Positions 33,239 through 46,173 of a stretch of 64,000 nucleotides of DNA are shown here, piece after piece. The position numbers and the translations under genes were made by a program. This stretch comes from Silene conica. Its lineage: Eukaryota > Streptophyta > Magnoliopsida > Caryophyllales > Caryophyllaceae. The first letter of the stretch is position 1; each line of letters begins with the position of its first letter. Location: the NCBI GenBank assembly GCA_029255685.2, contig CM055318.2, positions 10,049,001 to 10,113,000 of the forward strand, read 5' to 3'. The notes under the pieces are model-generated. The model had not been told where the DNA came from and searched no databases. It saw nothing but the letters and a program-made list of their open reading frames with translations.

Positions 33239-34870
33239 ATGGGCCAATCTCTCTCCATCCCTGACTCAACTCGCCCCACCCGCTCTCGTTCCCGTTCTTT
33301 CCCCACGCGCCTCACCCCCACCTCAATGGCCATAATCCATCCAACCGCCTCAGTGGACCCCACACTTTTAATCGACGCCACGTCATCAATCCCTGACGAT
33401 TGTCTCGCAATCATATTCCAATCGCTAACCACCTCCGACCGTAAACGCTGCTCTCTTGTCTGCAAACGTTGGTTTTTAGTCGAGGGGCAAAGTTGTCATC
33501 GTCTCTCTCTTAATGCTACTTCCGACATTTTCCCGATTTTGCCCTCGCTTTTCACCCGATTCGACTCAGTTGCCAAACTCGCCCTGCGCTGCGACCGCAG
33601 GTCTATCAGTCTCTCTGACGACGCGCTTGATCTCATCTCCCGTTACTGTCGTAACCTCACGCGTCTCAAGCTCCGCGGTTGCCGCGAGCTTACTGACGCT
33701 GGTATCGCCGCTTTCGCCGAAAATTGTCGCTCCCTCCGCAAGCTATCCTGCGGCTCGTGCGTTTTCGGCGCTGCCGGAATTAATGCTGTTCTTCGCCATT
33801 GCGCGGCGCTTGAGGAAATTTCCATCAAGCGGTTACGTGGAATTAACAATGACAACACCAATACAAATGATGATGATGGCGGCGACGAGGGGATCAATCC
33901 CGGCGTCGCCTCGTTGTCGTTAAAGAGTATTTGTCTCAAGGAACTGTATAATGGACAATTATTTTCATCCTTGATTGTTGGTGCGAAAAACTTGAGGTCG
34001 CTTAAGTTGATTAGGTGTTTGGGAGATTGGGATAATGTTCTTGAATTGCTAGCTGGTAGTAACAACAGTAGTTTGGTGGAGATACATTTGGAAAGGATAC
34101 AGGTGACGGATGTCGGATTGACGGCGCTATCGAGGTGTGTGAAGTTGGAAGTGTTGCATTTGGTGAAGGTGCCGGAGTGTACGAACTTAGCGATTGTTTC
34201 CTTAGCGGAACGGTGTAAGTTGTTGAGGAAGGTGCACATTGATGGGTGGAGGACTAACAGGATTGGGGATGAAGGGTTGTGTGCATTAGGGAAGAACTGT
34301 GTGGAATTGCAGGAGTTGGTTTTGATTGGGATTAACCCGACCACGTTGAGTTTAGGGATAATTGCCACGAATTGTAAGAGGTTGGAAAGGTTAGCGCTTT
34401 GTAGTAGTGAGACGATTAATGATGTAGCAATGTCGTGTATTGCTTCGAAATGCTTGAGTTTGAAGAAGTTTTGTATTAAGAGCTGTCCTATTTCGGATAA
34501 TGGGTTGGAGGCGCTCGCTTGGGGGTGCCCTAATATGGTTAAGATTAAGGTGAAGAAGTGTAAGTCAGTGACGAAGGAGATTGTGGAGTGGTTGAGGGTG
34601 AAGAGGGAGTCGTTGGTTGTGATTTTGGATGCTGGTGTGACTGAGGCTGCTGATGCTAGTGCTAGTGACGGAGGTGGAGGTCAGGAAGATGGTGTTGAGT
34701 TGGCGGGGATTGAGGCCGAGGTGACACCTGTTCTGGCTCCTGTAAGGAGCATTGGACGAGTGTCCACGTTAAGAAACAGCGTTGGTGTCTTTTTTCGTAC
34801 TAGGAGCTTAACTGCCTGTGCTTTGAGGAGATGGTCGTCTGATGGTGGGAGTACTAGTGCCGATCAATGA
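33239..34870 (+). CDS. F-box/LRR protein, SKIP2/VFB type
   Basis: An intronless 543-codon frame. An F-box (SIPDDCLAIIFQSLTTSDRKR..SLVCKRW, about residues 50-80) links to SKP1 in SCF ubiquitin ligases. About a dozen leucine-rich repeats follow (LTRLKLRGCRELTDAGI, LERLALCSSETIND, LKKFCIKSCPISDNGLEAL), presumably for substrate binding. Length, single exon and repeat layout match the plant SKIP2/VFB group, which in Arabidopsis affects lateral root growth and auxin-related expression. The upstream ATG gives an N-terminal MGQSLSIPDSTR with a glycine at position 2 and a short Arg/Ser-rich stretch. The ATG at 33326 is an alternative start. An unusual Asp/Asn-rich insert (NDNTNTNDDDGG) sits near residue 210. 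Confidence 0.92.
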   Translation: MGQSLSIPDSTRPTRSRSRSFPTRLTPTSMAIIHPTASVDPTLLIDATSSIPDDCLAIIFQSLTTSDRKRCSLVCKRWFLVEGQSCHRLSLNATSDIFPILPSLFTRFDSVAKLALRCDRRSISLSDDALDLISRYCRNLTRLKLRGCRELTDAGIAAFAENCRSLRKLSCGSCVFGAAGINAVLRHCAALEEISIKRLRGINNDNTNTNDDDGGDEGINPGVASLSLKSICLKELYNGQLFSSLIVGAKNLRSLKLIRCLGDWDNVLELLAGSNNSSLVEIHLERIQVTDVGLTALSRCVKLEVLHLVKVPECTNLAIVSLAERCKLLRKVHIDGWRTNRIGDEGLCALGKNCVELQELVLIGINPTTLSLGIIATNCKRLERLALCSSETINDVAMSCIASKCLSLKKFCIKSCPISDNGLEALAWGCPNMVKIKVKKCKSVTKEIVEWLRVKRESLVVILDAGVTEAADASASDGGGGQEDGVELAGIEAEVTPVLAPVRSIGRVSTLRNSVGVFFRTRSLTACALRRWSSDGGSTSADQ

Positions 34871-36212
34871 AAATTTAATTGATAATCATTTCATGTTTTT
34901 GCTTTATTATTACTATAGTGGTGCATTGCATTGTCTGTTTACACTACTATTCGCATTGTGTTTAGTTTAGGATTTACGGGACAATTGCTTCTCATGTCTG
35001 ATGAATATTCATTTGCTTCTTATGTTTGATAAATGCACTGAACCCAATTGAATGAAAGGATTGCATTTGTTCGACAGACTGTTATGCAAAGACAGATTTT
35101 ATTGACAAAGACGGTCATCTAGCTAGCTGCAAACCATGTAAACCTGTTGCCTGCTGATGAATTTGTTTTTGGGTGTATCTAAATCATCTATGTAGCACTG
35201 TCAACCGGGTGGGAATGACAGGATGAGAAAACATTGTGTTGAGCTCTTTATTCTGAATGAAATATGATTCCCTGCTTCTTTCCTTTGTTTACACTTACAT
35301 CTTTTGTTCATAGTTGCGTTTTTAGTCTGTTTGATGCACCTAATTGTCTTCAATGCAGTTAGTGCCGGTAGCCCTTCATGCTTCTACAAAGTACTGTTTC
35401 ATTACATCTGTGACCTGTAGTCTCGTAAGAGTCGTAATATCTGAAAGCACGTACGTCTGTTCAGACTTCAGACTTTTGCATATCCTTTGTCACGTTTTTC
35501 TCCTGCATTTGGTATGGGACTTTAGTGCCTTATGTTCAGGGTAATTGGTTGAATGTACTTCATAATATGATGACTGTAAATGCGGTTACTTGCTTTTTTT
35601 CTCTCGAGTGTGGGGGCGACAGTTATGAACTTAGGTTAGTTGTTAGGAAGAGAGATGGTGGTTGAACTACCTTGCTACTTGCTAAGTTTTAGGAGTGATT
35701 TATGGACATGAGATTTATGAAGCTGTCCCTGTCAATTGGTTGATATGTAGTTTCGTTTAAAAGAACACTACTTTCCAGTGAACTGTACACTCGAGTTGCT
35801 ACATACGGACGGTGTATATGACTAGATAGCAATCAGATCAAGACACTCAGCCCTCAGCTTTGTAAAGAAATGATGATGGTGATGCATCTATCGTTTTGTC
35901 TTGTAAGAAGGTTAAATTATGGAGGTGTATTTAAGCTCTAGGGTTTGTTTTGTAATGTGGTATTAGGATTAGGATGGTCACAATGTTCTTGCTTTCAATA
36001 TAGTTGTGATACTTCGGTGATATCTTCGTGAAATTTGTGGCTGTTAAGACTAATCAGCAGTACTTAACGCGTGGTATACCAGGAAACAGGTTCCGGTTGT
36101 CTGTCTGATGGGATTACCAGAAACATGCTGAGAAAGTGAGAATCAGGGAATTGTTACTATGATCGATCAACTTTATTAAGATAAGATACAAACATCTGTA
36201 AATATAGTAGGG
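34871..36212. other. 3' flank of the F-box gene, no gene seen
   Basis: This T-rich sequence probably includes the 3' UTR and possibly downstream UTR introns. Short frames (for example 35344-35544) have no recognisable domain. Confidence 0.4.
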
Positions 36213-36246
36213 TTTTTTTTTTTGTTTCCGGTGTAATGAAAACCTA

Positions 36247-39200
36247 TTACAATCTATTCGCTTTCGTGGCAAGATCATGAGCCACTTTGTTCAACCTTCT
36301 AGGAATAAACGAAAAACTAAGACAATGGAAAAAACTAAAGAAACGTTTAATGTCCTCCACAACGTTTCTTAACAAGTGGTCTCCTGCTCCAGTCCCTCTT
36401 ATCTGAGCGATAAGGCTCTGACAATTTGAAGCAATATGAATGTGAAGCAGACCACACTCTTGAGCCAAATTAAGAGCAAGAAGAACCCCTTTAGCCTCCG
36501 CCTAAGCAGCAGACTCGGCCATGAGCTTCCTTTGCGTCTTGATCATCTCGTTTCCATCCTCCCCATAAGCTACCCAACCAGCAGCAGCAACAAGCGCACC
36601 CTTCCAACTAGCATCGACGTTGATCCTGACCACACTGCATTCCTCAGTGAAACCTGAAACTACAGAGAAACCATCCTACCTAGGAAAACCATCGAGCGAG
36701 TTAGAATCCGCCGCCATCATGTCTATTCTTCGTTTGTCATCTGAATTCAGTTTAAGCATAGTGCTGATATCATTGACACATCTCTCCATCCACGGGAAGA
36801 GGACCCTTGGAGGTAATAAAGCCCCCTCAAAAAAGAGAGAATTCCTTAGCCTCCAAATGCCCCACAAAGTGACCACAAACATACAAGTTTGCCTACTTCC
36901 GTCTTCACTTTTTTTCAAATAAGAAATCCAGTTTAGGATCCAATCTTGGATACTAAAGTGACTATCATGTCCCGCCCTAATGCCCAACGCCGAACCAAAC
37001 CAGACTCTTTTTGCATACTCACAATCTCTAAAAAGGCGCTCCTTCGATTCAAGCATCCCTTCCTTATAGCCACAGAGACCACACCAAAAAAATTCCCCGA
37101 AATCCCTAGCTTTAAACTCACTAGCGCATGGAAGCACATTTGTCAACAATTTCCTTAGGAAAATCTTCCATTGATTCGGAATTGATAAATTCCATAAGGT
37201 CTTCCTACAAAACACCTTAGCCCTCCACGACAATCTTGAACGGTCCCTGCTTTTCCCCTTCGCGTCAAACTCTTCCTGTAGCACTATCTCATACCCACTC
37301 TTGACAGTGAACAAACCATTCCAATTATGAGGCCAGAAAATCGCATCACTTTTCCTAGACATGGGTATGTTAATGGCCAGGATTTTATTAGCCCACTCTC
37401 ATCAAACAAATCACGAATTCTCCTTTCCTCCCATCCTCCATTTGATGTCATAAGCTCATGTACCTTCAAGTCAGCCAAAAAAGCCCACCTATCTTCCAAC
37501 CAAAAATCTTTGGGTCCCGGACTCTTACCATTAACCCATTTAGTAGTCCAAACATTGAGATCTGACATCCTTCCCGGTTTTCACCCTACTCTAAATCTGA
37601 TCCAATCACCCCTAGAAAGATGCTTCGGAGCCCCCATGAGGGGTTAGTTTTTAGGTAGGGCACCGCAGTTGCCGTAAAAGATTCAGAGTCAAAAAGAATT
37701 CTCCTGAAGATCCTACAAAAAAGACTCTTCTTCCCTCACAACAACCTCCATCCATGCTTAGCAAGTAAGGATTTGTTCATACAGGTGATATCTCGAATCC
37801 CAAGTTCACCCTCTCTCTTAGGCAAACTAAGGAATTTATTACTACACCAAGAGATCTTTCTCCTAAGATTGCTCCCCGCCCACCAAAATTGTGACAAAAG
37901 AGAATTAATCTTCTTTGCCACACTTACCGGAATTTTAAAAACCGATAGAAAGTAAATTGATAAATTTGATAGAACCGAGGAGATAAGGGTAAGTCGACCT
38001 GCTGTGGATAAGAAAATTCCATTCCAGGAAGAGATACGTTGGGTAACATAATCCACAAGACCCAGGAAAATATCCTTTTTCGACTGCTGAAAATCCGCTG
38101 AGATACCCAGATACTTGCCCAACCCTTTATTGTGACCAATCTTAAAAATTCTTAGGGTCTGTTGAATTTTTCGGAGACAAGTGTTTGGACTGAAAAGCAT
38201 ACCTGGCTTATTAAGATTCAGGCGTTGACCCGACACATCACAATATCTCTCAATAAGCTCCATAAGTTTAGCATTAGCTCCATCACGATTTTCGAAGAAG
38301 AAAACCGAATCATCCGCAAAGAAAAGATTCGGAATTCTCTCAACTCCCGTGGTCACACGAATGCCACGAATCCAATCCCGCTCTTGCGCCTTCACAATCT
38401 GACAAGACAACGCCTCCATACATAGTATGAAAAGGAAAGGCGAAAGAGGATCACCTTGCCTCAAACCACATTTAGGATAAAATCTGTCTGTAGGGCGACC
38501 ATTCAGCCAAATCTCATAGGTCACCGACGACACACAATTCATAATCAGCTCAAAAAACCGATCCGGAACCCCAAACTAATGCAATACTGCCCTCAGGAAG
38601 TCCCACCTAATCCTATCATAAGCCTTGCTCATATCCGCCTTAACAATGCACAACCCATTATTCCCAGATCAGTAATTATTAACCTTATGGATTAATTCAT
38701 GAGCCAACAGAATATTATCACTAATTTGTCTGCCAGCCACGAAGGCACTCTGAAAGTCTCCCACAAGCTTGGGCATAATCTTCACCAGTCTATTTGCAAC
38801 GCACTTCAAAACAATTCTCATAATTACGTTACATAGACTAATTGGTCGAAAATCTGTCACCTTCTCAAGAGCCTCTGACTTCGGAATTAGAGTAATGAAA
38901 GTTCTATTCAGTTCTCGCAAAACCCGCCCTGAATTGAGAATGGACAGAACACCACGACAGACATCCTTCTTGACCAAACCCCAACACTTATGAAAGAAGA
39001 CTCCAGGGATACCATCAGGTCCCGGGGATTTGAGCGGTCCCATTTGAAAAACTGCCTTACGAACCTCTTTCTTGGTGAATGCCTTTTCCAAATCCTGACC
39101 ATCCGCATCCCCAATTTTTGAATCAATAGCTGATAAAAAATCAGTAAAGAATAACTCACCTCTATCTGCAGCGTCCTCCGTACCAACACAGAAGACCCCA

Positions 39201-40419
39201 TGAAAGGATGCCTGAAACTCCTTTGCAACCTCTTCTTCTCGAAACACCCACTGGCCACTCTCATTTTTAATACCATGGACAAAGTTCCTCCCCGAACGTC
39301 CTTTACCCCAGTTGAAATAGAACTTGGTACATACATCACCTTCATTCAGCCACTTGATTTTAGCCCTTTTTTTCCAAAATGATGCCGAAATATCCGACAA
39401 ACTCCGTAAGTTCTTTGTGTTCTTCAAGAAACTTTTGCTCTCCCTTTCCTCCAAAATCCTTCTTCAGTCCTTTACTAAGCCGGTCATCAAAATCTTCCCA
39501 CTTATCCTTCCAAAGTCTAGTTTTCTCCAGAGTCCAAGTTTTAATACAAGTTCTGACCAGAGCAAGTTTTCTTACCAAGCGGAAAGTCGGTGATCCCTCA
39601 ATTGAGGTGACCCAAGCATGCAGCCTTAATGCCGGTCTGGCAGTCTTCATGATCCAAAGCCCACGCATCCATTTTGTACGGTTTCCCCTTACCATTTGAT
39701 TTAGTAAGGTCTAAGTTGAACTCAATCAGAGCGTGATCCGAGAATTGGATCGGGAAATGCTTCACCCCCGAATTTGGAAAATGAAGGAGCCACTCCCTAG
39801 ATCCTAGAGCCTTGTCCAATCTTTCGTACACCCTTTTATTCCCCCTACGATTGTTACTCCAAGTAAATCGCGGCCCCTTAAAAGGAATATCAATAAGCTC
39901 ATTTCGGATCCGCCATTTATCAAAATCCTCGGCCCCCTCAATCAACCTAATGTTGTTACTCATCTTGTCGCTTCGACTTTCAACCTGATTGAAGTCACCA
40001 ATAATAAGGAAAGGATGTTTATAAGACTCAATCCAACTCTCCAAGGAATCGAGAACCTCTCTGTGATCACTAATATCCGGTGCTCCATAGAAAAAAAACA
40101 ATATACCACGGAAAGTAACCACTCCATTCAACACTTATCACAAAAAAATTCATACAAGCCATGACAACCTTAAAACCGGACTCCTTCTTCCACCCAACCC
40201 AAAGCCCCCCGACCTTCCAATAGCATAAACACTATGGAAATTACAAAAACCATAACATCTAAAAACATTAAACAAGGATATATTACCCTCCCTATTACAT
40301 TTTGTTTCGCTAAGAAAAATAAAATCATACGACTTACTACTTAACATCGCTCTAAGTTTTTGAATTGTAGGGGTGAACGAATTATTAAGGCCCCTACAAT
40401 TCCACAAAACACCCATCAT
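36247..40419 (-). pseudogene. LINE ORF2: endonuclease, reverse transcriptase, RNase H (disrupted)
   Basis: The start near 40419 reads MGVLWNCRGLNN, the beginning of an apurinic-type endonuclease, continued by IIGDFNQ and SDHALIEFNL (40134-39598). Reverse transcriptase follows: KSPGPDGIPGVFF and FRPISLCNV (39454-38669), then CGLRQGDPLSPFLFILC and FADDSVFFFENRDG (38542-37736). A zf-RVT region (37362-36676) has WNLSIPNQWKIFLRKLL. An RNase H tail ends near 36247 with IPRRLNKVAHDLA. Frame changes or stops occur near 40150, 39600, 38665, 37700, 37300 and 36660. It is not translatable as one protein. Confidence 0.88.
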
Positions 40420-41042
40420 GGCTCCCTTGGAGGTTGAAATGGCCCAACCTCCAAAAAGCCCAATCTTGAATCCACTTCCATCTTTTGAATCTCCATGTCA
40501 ATAACAGATGAATGTGAGGAAAGACTGTATTCATCCAAAAAATAGTCCCCAATCTGCATTCTAAAAGCTTCCCTTGCAGCAGGTCCCATATTGACTCCAT
40601 TTCCCGAGCAGTGTCTCTTTGCCATTGACAAGAGAAAGTCCTTAGCATTTGATTTAGTAATAAGAACCTCCTCTAGAACAACTGTCTTACCCATCTGTGT
40701 GGAGCATTTTCATTTCTTAGCATGCACTTCTGCCTTCCCAAACTCCTCCTCTTCATTCGGTTGGACTTACCCACACATTTGCCAGCCCCAACATACCTTC
40801 CGAAGACCCCTTATATTCGATATTAGCTATAAGTGTCGATTTAGATCCAATTTCTGGTAGAAAAAACTAGTCGCATCTTTGCTCATGAACTTTACTCCTC
40901 ATATCTCACATTTCTTCCATTTCTTGCCCATAGCAACTCCTTGATTGGTACTCATACCTTCCTTAGTTATTCCCAGACTCAAACCAGCCCCTAGCTCCTC
41001 CTTTTTTGAAGTAACAGGGACCAGTTTCATTCCCCCCTGCAC

Positions 41043-43190
41043 CTATTCACAGATGGCCTTCCTTTTTTTCCTCCTGAGTTCCTCAGAATCATCCCCCCCA
41101 CCACCAGAGTGTGGGATATGTGTAGTAACAGCCAGCTGAAGCTCCACATTAACATCAGTGACCTCCTTACTAACTAAGTTAACTACTTCCTCATACCTCG
41201 TATTCACTAAGCCACCAGAGTCTGAATTTACATACCTTGATAACCACTCTTGTAAGAGCATTTCCCCATCAGAAATGGTTTCCTCAGAGTCTTCACTTGA
41301 GGAAGATGAAATCTGAATAATCTCATCTTCATTTTCAAATACATTTCCAACCCAGGTACATGTCTCTCTTGTTGTTGTTGTTGTTGACATTCTTCCTCAA
41401 TAATGTGCCCATTTAAACTCCCCTCCACAATATGCTGAAGGGTTCCATCAGCCCTATGATAAACAAGGGGAGCCCCCCCCCCCCCCCCCCCCTCTGGAGG
41501 TTGAAAAGTCTGATTAATCCCAATACATTCATCATCCATACGCGCCCACTCCTCATTTCTCTCAATCTTATCCATGATTTCATCCGGGATTTGTTCATCC
41601 CTGTTGATACTAATAGTAGGGATTGCATCCCCCCCAAGCAAAGCCAAGGGGTTCTCCCTACCTATCTCTTGTTGCACTGTCATCTGAATGTCGGCAGCTC
41701 CCCCTTCATCATTAATTTCCATAGGATCCACATCCTCACCAACACTATGGAATTGCTCTTCAGTCGGTTCCTGCTCCTCCAACCACCCACCCAGACCAAC
41801 ATGTCCTACCCCTTGCACCCCAGAAGTGTTCTGAACCATGTTTACCTAAGCCCCATGATGGTTCAGTCCATCTCCCTCACCAACTGCCACTCCTACTTGA
41901 CATTGTGCATCCTGCACGATAGCATCCTTTTCAACTCCTCTATTACTTAGCCCCTCCCCAAAAGCATGATGAACACTCCTTGGGATGAACCTACCCCCCT
42001 GGAAAATGACAGTGCCAGTGAAAGGTTGTTCTGTTACCAAAAATTTCATACCAGGCCCCACTCTTCCCCCCTGAGTAAGGCCAATCCCAAAGTCCACCAT
42101 CCTTTCTACCTCATCTGCTTCTTCCCCATCCTTAGACCTAGACCTCATACCCCCAGCCTCACCTTATCAGAAATGTGTTTAGTGGTCGGGGGTGGCACGA
42201 AGGTCAAGGTTAAACATAGTATGATTACTACGTGCTTGAAACACAGCGAACCCCTTTCCTATAGACCTATAGACCTATCTAACATCCCATTAATGTTAGA
42301 CACAATTGCCATCAGACCTTCCCTACAATGTGTCCTTACATGTCCTAACTTCCCACACTTGATGCAATATTTAAAAATACCTTCATATTTGAATTGAATC
42401 CATAGAAGGTGACCCTGTTCCATAGCGAGGAAAAAACCAGGCATAAGAGGCTCACTTAGATTGATACTCACCTTAACTCGCAGATAATCCTCCTCTGGCA
42501 GCATATGGAATTGCTCCACCTTGTACTCCTCACTTAAGAGCTTACCAACAACTCCAGCAACATGAGTAGTCAAATACTCAAATGGGAGCCCACATACTCT
42601 GAACCACACACTTGCTGTCGGGAATCTAATCGCTCTTGGTACTGCATCAGGGTACCACCTGCCAAACACCATAACAGCCTCATCCATGGTTGTACAAGTT
42701 TTCATCAATAATCCCTCTTGATCATTCACATTATTACAGTGAAAGACATATAAGTCCCCCACTCTCTAAAGCAAACAATCTTTCCCCTCGTAGTCCACTT
42801 CGTCCTTATGATCTCATTCACCTTCACCACTTCAAAAGACCTATAGTCAACCAGGAAACCCATCTCACATCTCCCCCAAAAATCCCTAGACCTTCCCAGT
42901 TCTGCAGGATCAACATTGATAACCCCTCCAGAGAGAGGGTACCTCCACATATTCACATGCATGGGGTCATGTAGATTAAACCTTGGTGGTTGTTCCTGAG
43001 CATGAGCATTCCCAGCCTCAAACCCCAGCCCCAACCCTCTCAAACTCTCCCCAGCACCATGTCCCATATCCATAGGATCCATTTGATTCTGAATGAAGGA
43101 TTTGTGTGTTATATCTGATTGTGAAGAAGTGTCAAAAAGATGAAGAAGATTTAGATGATGAGAAGGATGGGTGTATTTACCCCTTCCCAT
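41043..43190 (-). pseudogene. LINE ORF1: DUF4283 and CCHC zinc-knuckle protein (disrupted)
   Basis: ORF1 of plant L1 elements binds the element RNA. The sequence begins MGRGKYTHPSHHLN at 43190. A DUF4283-type region then reads WFRVCGLPFEYLT, and a zinc knuckle CIKCGKLGHVRTHC lies near 42345. A low-complexity acidic C-terminal part (41839-41043) follows in other frames. A 20-base C run at 41473-41492 encodes a glycine tract on the minus strand and may be one source of frame slippage. Confidence 0.82.
41473..41492. repeat. Homopolymer of about 20 C
   Basis: An uninterrupted C run occurs inside LINE ORF1 (poly-Gly codons GGG on the minus strand). Exact length is uncertain because such tracts are prone to sequencing error and slippage. 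Confidence 0.85.
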
Positions 43191-43883
43191 CTTGACATAA
43201 ATAGGACTTAGAAACTACCCCCAGCTGAGGTAGAAACCAAGTAAGAATCCAAACCGCCACTCCTCTTTTTTGCTAATTGGTGAACCACCTCTTGAGCCAC
43301 TCAAAAGCAGCAATAAACACTCAGTAATGATGAAAAAAACAGACCTGACAACTCCGGGGAGTTCAAACGTCCGCCGAAAAAAAAAAGAGCAAAAAGCACA
43401 ACCCAATAAGCTTGTAAAGGTAGAAATGATTAGAGGAGTAAAGATGAAAGAGAATCAATAAAGTAAGATTTGCTTTTTTATTTTCAACGTTATGCATCCA
43501 AAGCCCACGGAGACAAAGAGTAAGGAAGAAAAGAAAATAGGGCTCTCAACTAGAGAGAAAAAGCTTCTCTCTAAAAATAGAAAGAGAAGTTTTTTGTTTT
43601 TTCTTCCTTGACATCTATAACTGTTGCATACATTTCGGCCGAAAATAAAATTGACAAAATCAAAATCCAACATACAAAATCGAACATGTTAAATAACTTA
43701 AAAATCAAATAAGCCTACATTTGGATAACAACTCGGAACGAGTAACTTACCAAATAGTTAGAAAAGGAAAAAAAACACTTCAATAACCGGACAAGTGACT
43801 GCACTAGTAATATAATAATAATATTATAATCTTATAATAGCACTAATAATATAATAATAATAGCACTAATAATAATATAATAA

Positions 43884-44777
43884 GAGGGCGTTTGGTTCGA
43901 AGAGAAGGAATGAAATGGATTGGAATGTCATACCTAGGGATATCATCATTGTGGCGGGTACAAGTGGAGACCGCTCCGCACCCGCCCCAGTTGGGGCGAG
44001 GATGGGTAAAGCTTTGGCGGGTGGTGGGGCGGGGACGGGTATGAAAAATTGTACCCGCCATGGGTAGTGGGGCGGGGATGGTTTTTTGCGTGTTACCCAC
44101 CTCATACCCGTCTACTCGCCAATTATTACAAAAATTAATACCATTATTATGATAACTTTACAAACATTATGTAGTTATAATTAAGACGTAATGTTAAAAA
44201 TAGCTATTTTTATAAAGTATTTTACCAACTTCTTTGGTAAATAACTAAAATTATATAAGCAAATTCCTGAAAACAGAAATTAATAGCGATTAAACCAACT
44301 TTACGAGAAAAAATCGGAAAAATTTATAGTATAGCGGGTTAACGGGTAGGTGGGGCGGGGATGGTTTTAGAAACTTGTACCCGCCATGGGTGGTGGGGCG
44401 GGGATGGTTTTGGAAACTTGTACCCGCCATGGGTGATGAGGCGGGGATGGGTACGAGGATTTCTTGATGGGTACGGGTACGGGGGAGCCTATATCCAGCA
44501 CCGCCCCGCCTCAATGATATCCCTAGTCATACCATAATGGAATGGATACTAAATCTCATACTTGGTTTATATTGTTTGGTTGAACCTTGGAATAGAATGA
44601 AATGTCAAACATTATGGAATGGAGTTGGAATCTTGGGGTAAGGGTTGGGTATGAGATTAGGGGGGATTGAAATGGATTTAGAATCCATCCGAATTCTAAC
44701 TCCATTCCAAAATGGCCCAACCAAACATAGAATTGATTAAATCAATTTCATTCCAACTTCCCTAACCAAACACCCCC
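43884..44777. mobile_element. Tourist-like (PIF/Harbinger) MITE with nested hAT MITE
   Basis: The left end is GAGGGCGTTTGGTTCG and the right end ACCAAACACCCCC. They are flanked by TAA at 43881-43883 and 44778-44780. Inner parts are rich in GGAATGGA motifs that pair with ATTCCATTCC-like sequence at the other end. The hAT element at 43935-44525 interrupts it. Confidence 0.75.
43935..44525. mobile_element. hAT-type MITE with 8-bp target duplication
   Basis: The termini are TAGGGATATCATCATTG and CAATGATATCCCTA. They are flanked by the direct repeat GTCATACC at 43927-43934 and 44526-44533. The 591-bp element is rich in GGGGCGGGGATGG repeats near both ends. No transposase is encoded. Confidence 0.88.
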
Positions 44778-44880
44778 TAATCCTTTTTCTATAAAAGGAA
44801 CAACATTTCAAGTCTTCTAATTGGCTGAAATTTCCCCCTTTTTTTATTAAAAAGTAACCCCACGTTCCTATGTAAATTAA

Positions 44881-45282
44881 CTAGTTTTACTCTCGTGCAA
44901 ACAAATGCACGGATCAATTTTACAACAATGTTATACCGAGCTTAGAACATAATATTCATTTTATCGGCAATTGAATTTAAAAAATATATAAACTAAAATT
45001 AAATTGGATAATTGCACCGTCTTTGAATTAAATTAAAATGTAAAAATAACGAATTAAATATATTTTGTTGTATAGTTTTTATTAAATACTCCGTATAGAC
45101 TTACCTAGTTAATAGGAGAGAGGTAATTAAATCAATAAGAAGAAAGGTGATGTCCCTACCACAAAATAAAAAGACTTTTTTATAGAATATGGTAGACCCT
45201 ACTTTAATCTATTTTTTTCTCTCTCTAATTTGTATCAACCAATGAGAACCCTTTAGATGTTGTTCCTTTTATAGAAAGGAGA
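44881..45282 (-). mobile_element. Helitron nested in a Helitron
   Basis: On the minus strand it starts TCTCCTTTCTATAAAAGGAA after A and ends with a CGTGCA/TGCACG hairpin plus CTAG before T. It is 402 bp. The A|T target agrees on both sides. It belongs to the same family as its host element, in the opposite orientation. Confidence 0.78.
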
Positions 45283-45544
45283 TTATTCTCTCTCCACTCA
45301 AGAATTAATTACTCTTTCCACATTAGTTCTCTCCAATTTATTTTAATTTTAATTGTTTAATTATTTTTCGATTTTAACTAATTTGATTGGGTTTATGTAC
45401 TATATTTTAATATAGAGATCTCGTAAATTTTGATTGAGGATATATATATCTGATTATAAAAAGCGGGTAGATTGAAAAGAATTGGTTCACATAATTTTCG
45501 TAATTTTTTAATTTATACAAATTATTATCAAACCATATAAAATA

Positions 45545-45807
45545 CTTCCTCCGTTCGAATCCACACTGTATGTTTGCTTTCTCACGTTTGCCAACGCACG
45601 TTTTACATGTTAAATATCTTTAGCTACGTAGTTGCAAAAATTATAAAAGTTAGATATTTTCAATATACTCGTAAAGACGAATCAAACAAGACCCCACATG
45701 AATATGTGTTCTCTTACGTATTAGGAGAAAATTGAGATTAAATGTTCACTTGTGAAGTGAATAGTGTACAAAATAGAAACATGTAGTGTGGATTCGAACG
45801 GAGGAAG
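45545..45807. mobile_element. Stowaway MITE
   Basis: CTTCCTCCGTTCGAATCCAC and its inverted copy bound a 263-bp element with TA on each side (45543-45544, 45808-45809). Confidence 0.88.
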
Positions 45808-45977
45808 TATAAGGGTAAATAAGAAAAATAAAAGATAACGTCTAAGTTAATGAAATTTTATTTTTCGAGTTTGAAATCAACGAAAATCAATAAATTAAAA
45901 TTGTTAGAGAGTTTGAAATCAACGAAAATATGTAACTCTATCTTAAATGTACATAAAAAAGATAGAGTTTATAATAT

Positions 45978-46173
45978 TAGTAAGTCTTGCTTGCGACGGG
46001 TCACTATTTGTGACGGATATTTTGTGAGATAAAATGGATAGAAAATGAGTTAGTGGAGAAAGGGGACCACATGAATAGTGTTAAAGAGAGAGAAAAAGTG
46101 GGTATTTTGTGAGAGGAAACGGTATCCGTCACAACCTTGCAACGGATAGTGCCGTTGCAAATAAGAATTTGTG
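45978..46173. mobile_element. Small MULE-like MITE with 9-bp target duplication
   Basis: TTATAATAT flanks the element at 45969-45977 and 46174-46182. The termini are imperfect inverted copies containing TTGCGACGG on the left and CCGTTGCAAATAAGAATTTG on the right. Related ends recur at 48357-48930. Confidence 0.7.

Larger units (their letters stand above)
36213..43600 (-). mobile_element. Full-length L1-type LINE, decayed
   Basis: The element reads right to left. A leader rich in AGAGAGA motifs lies near 43550, then ORF1 (43190 to about 41040), then ORF2 with endonuclease, reverse transcriptase, zinc-finger and RNase H. A poly-A tail appears as the T11 run at 36213-36223 on the plus strand. 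The layout is the usual plant L1 with a C-terminal RNase H. Both ORFs are cut by frameshifts and stops. The 5' boundary is approximate and I could not find a target duplication. Confidence 0.88.

Noticed and set aside
33643..34368. 241-codon minus-strand frame opposite the F-box gene
   Set aside because: It is antisense to a strongly supported gene and has no domain; a shadow frame.
39360..39699. Plus-strand frames opposite the LINE reverse transcriptase
   Set aside because: They are antisense shadows of the LINE ORF2 frames.
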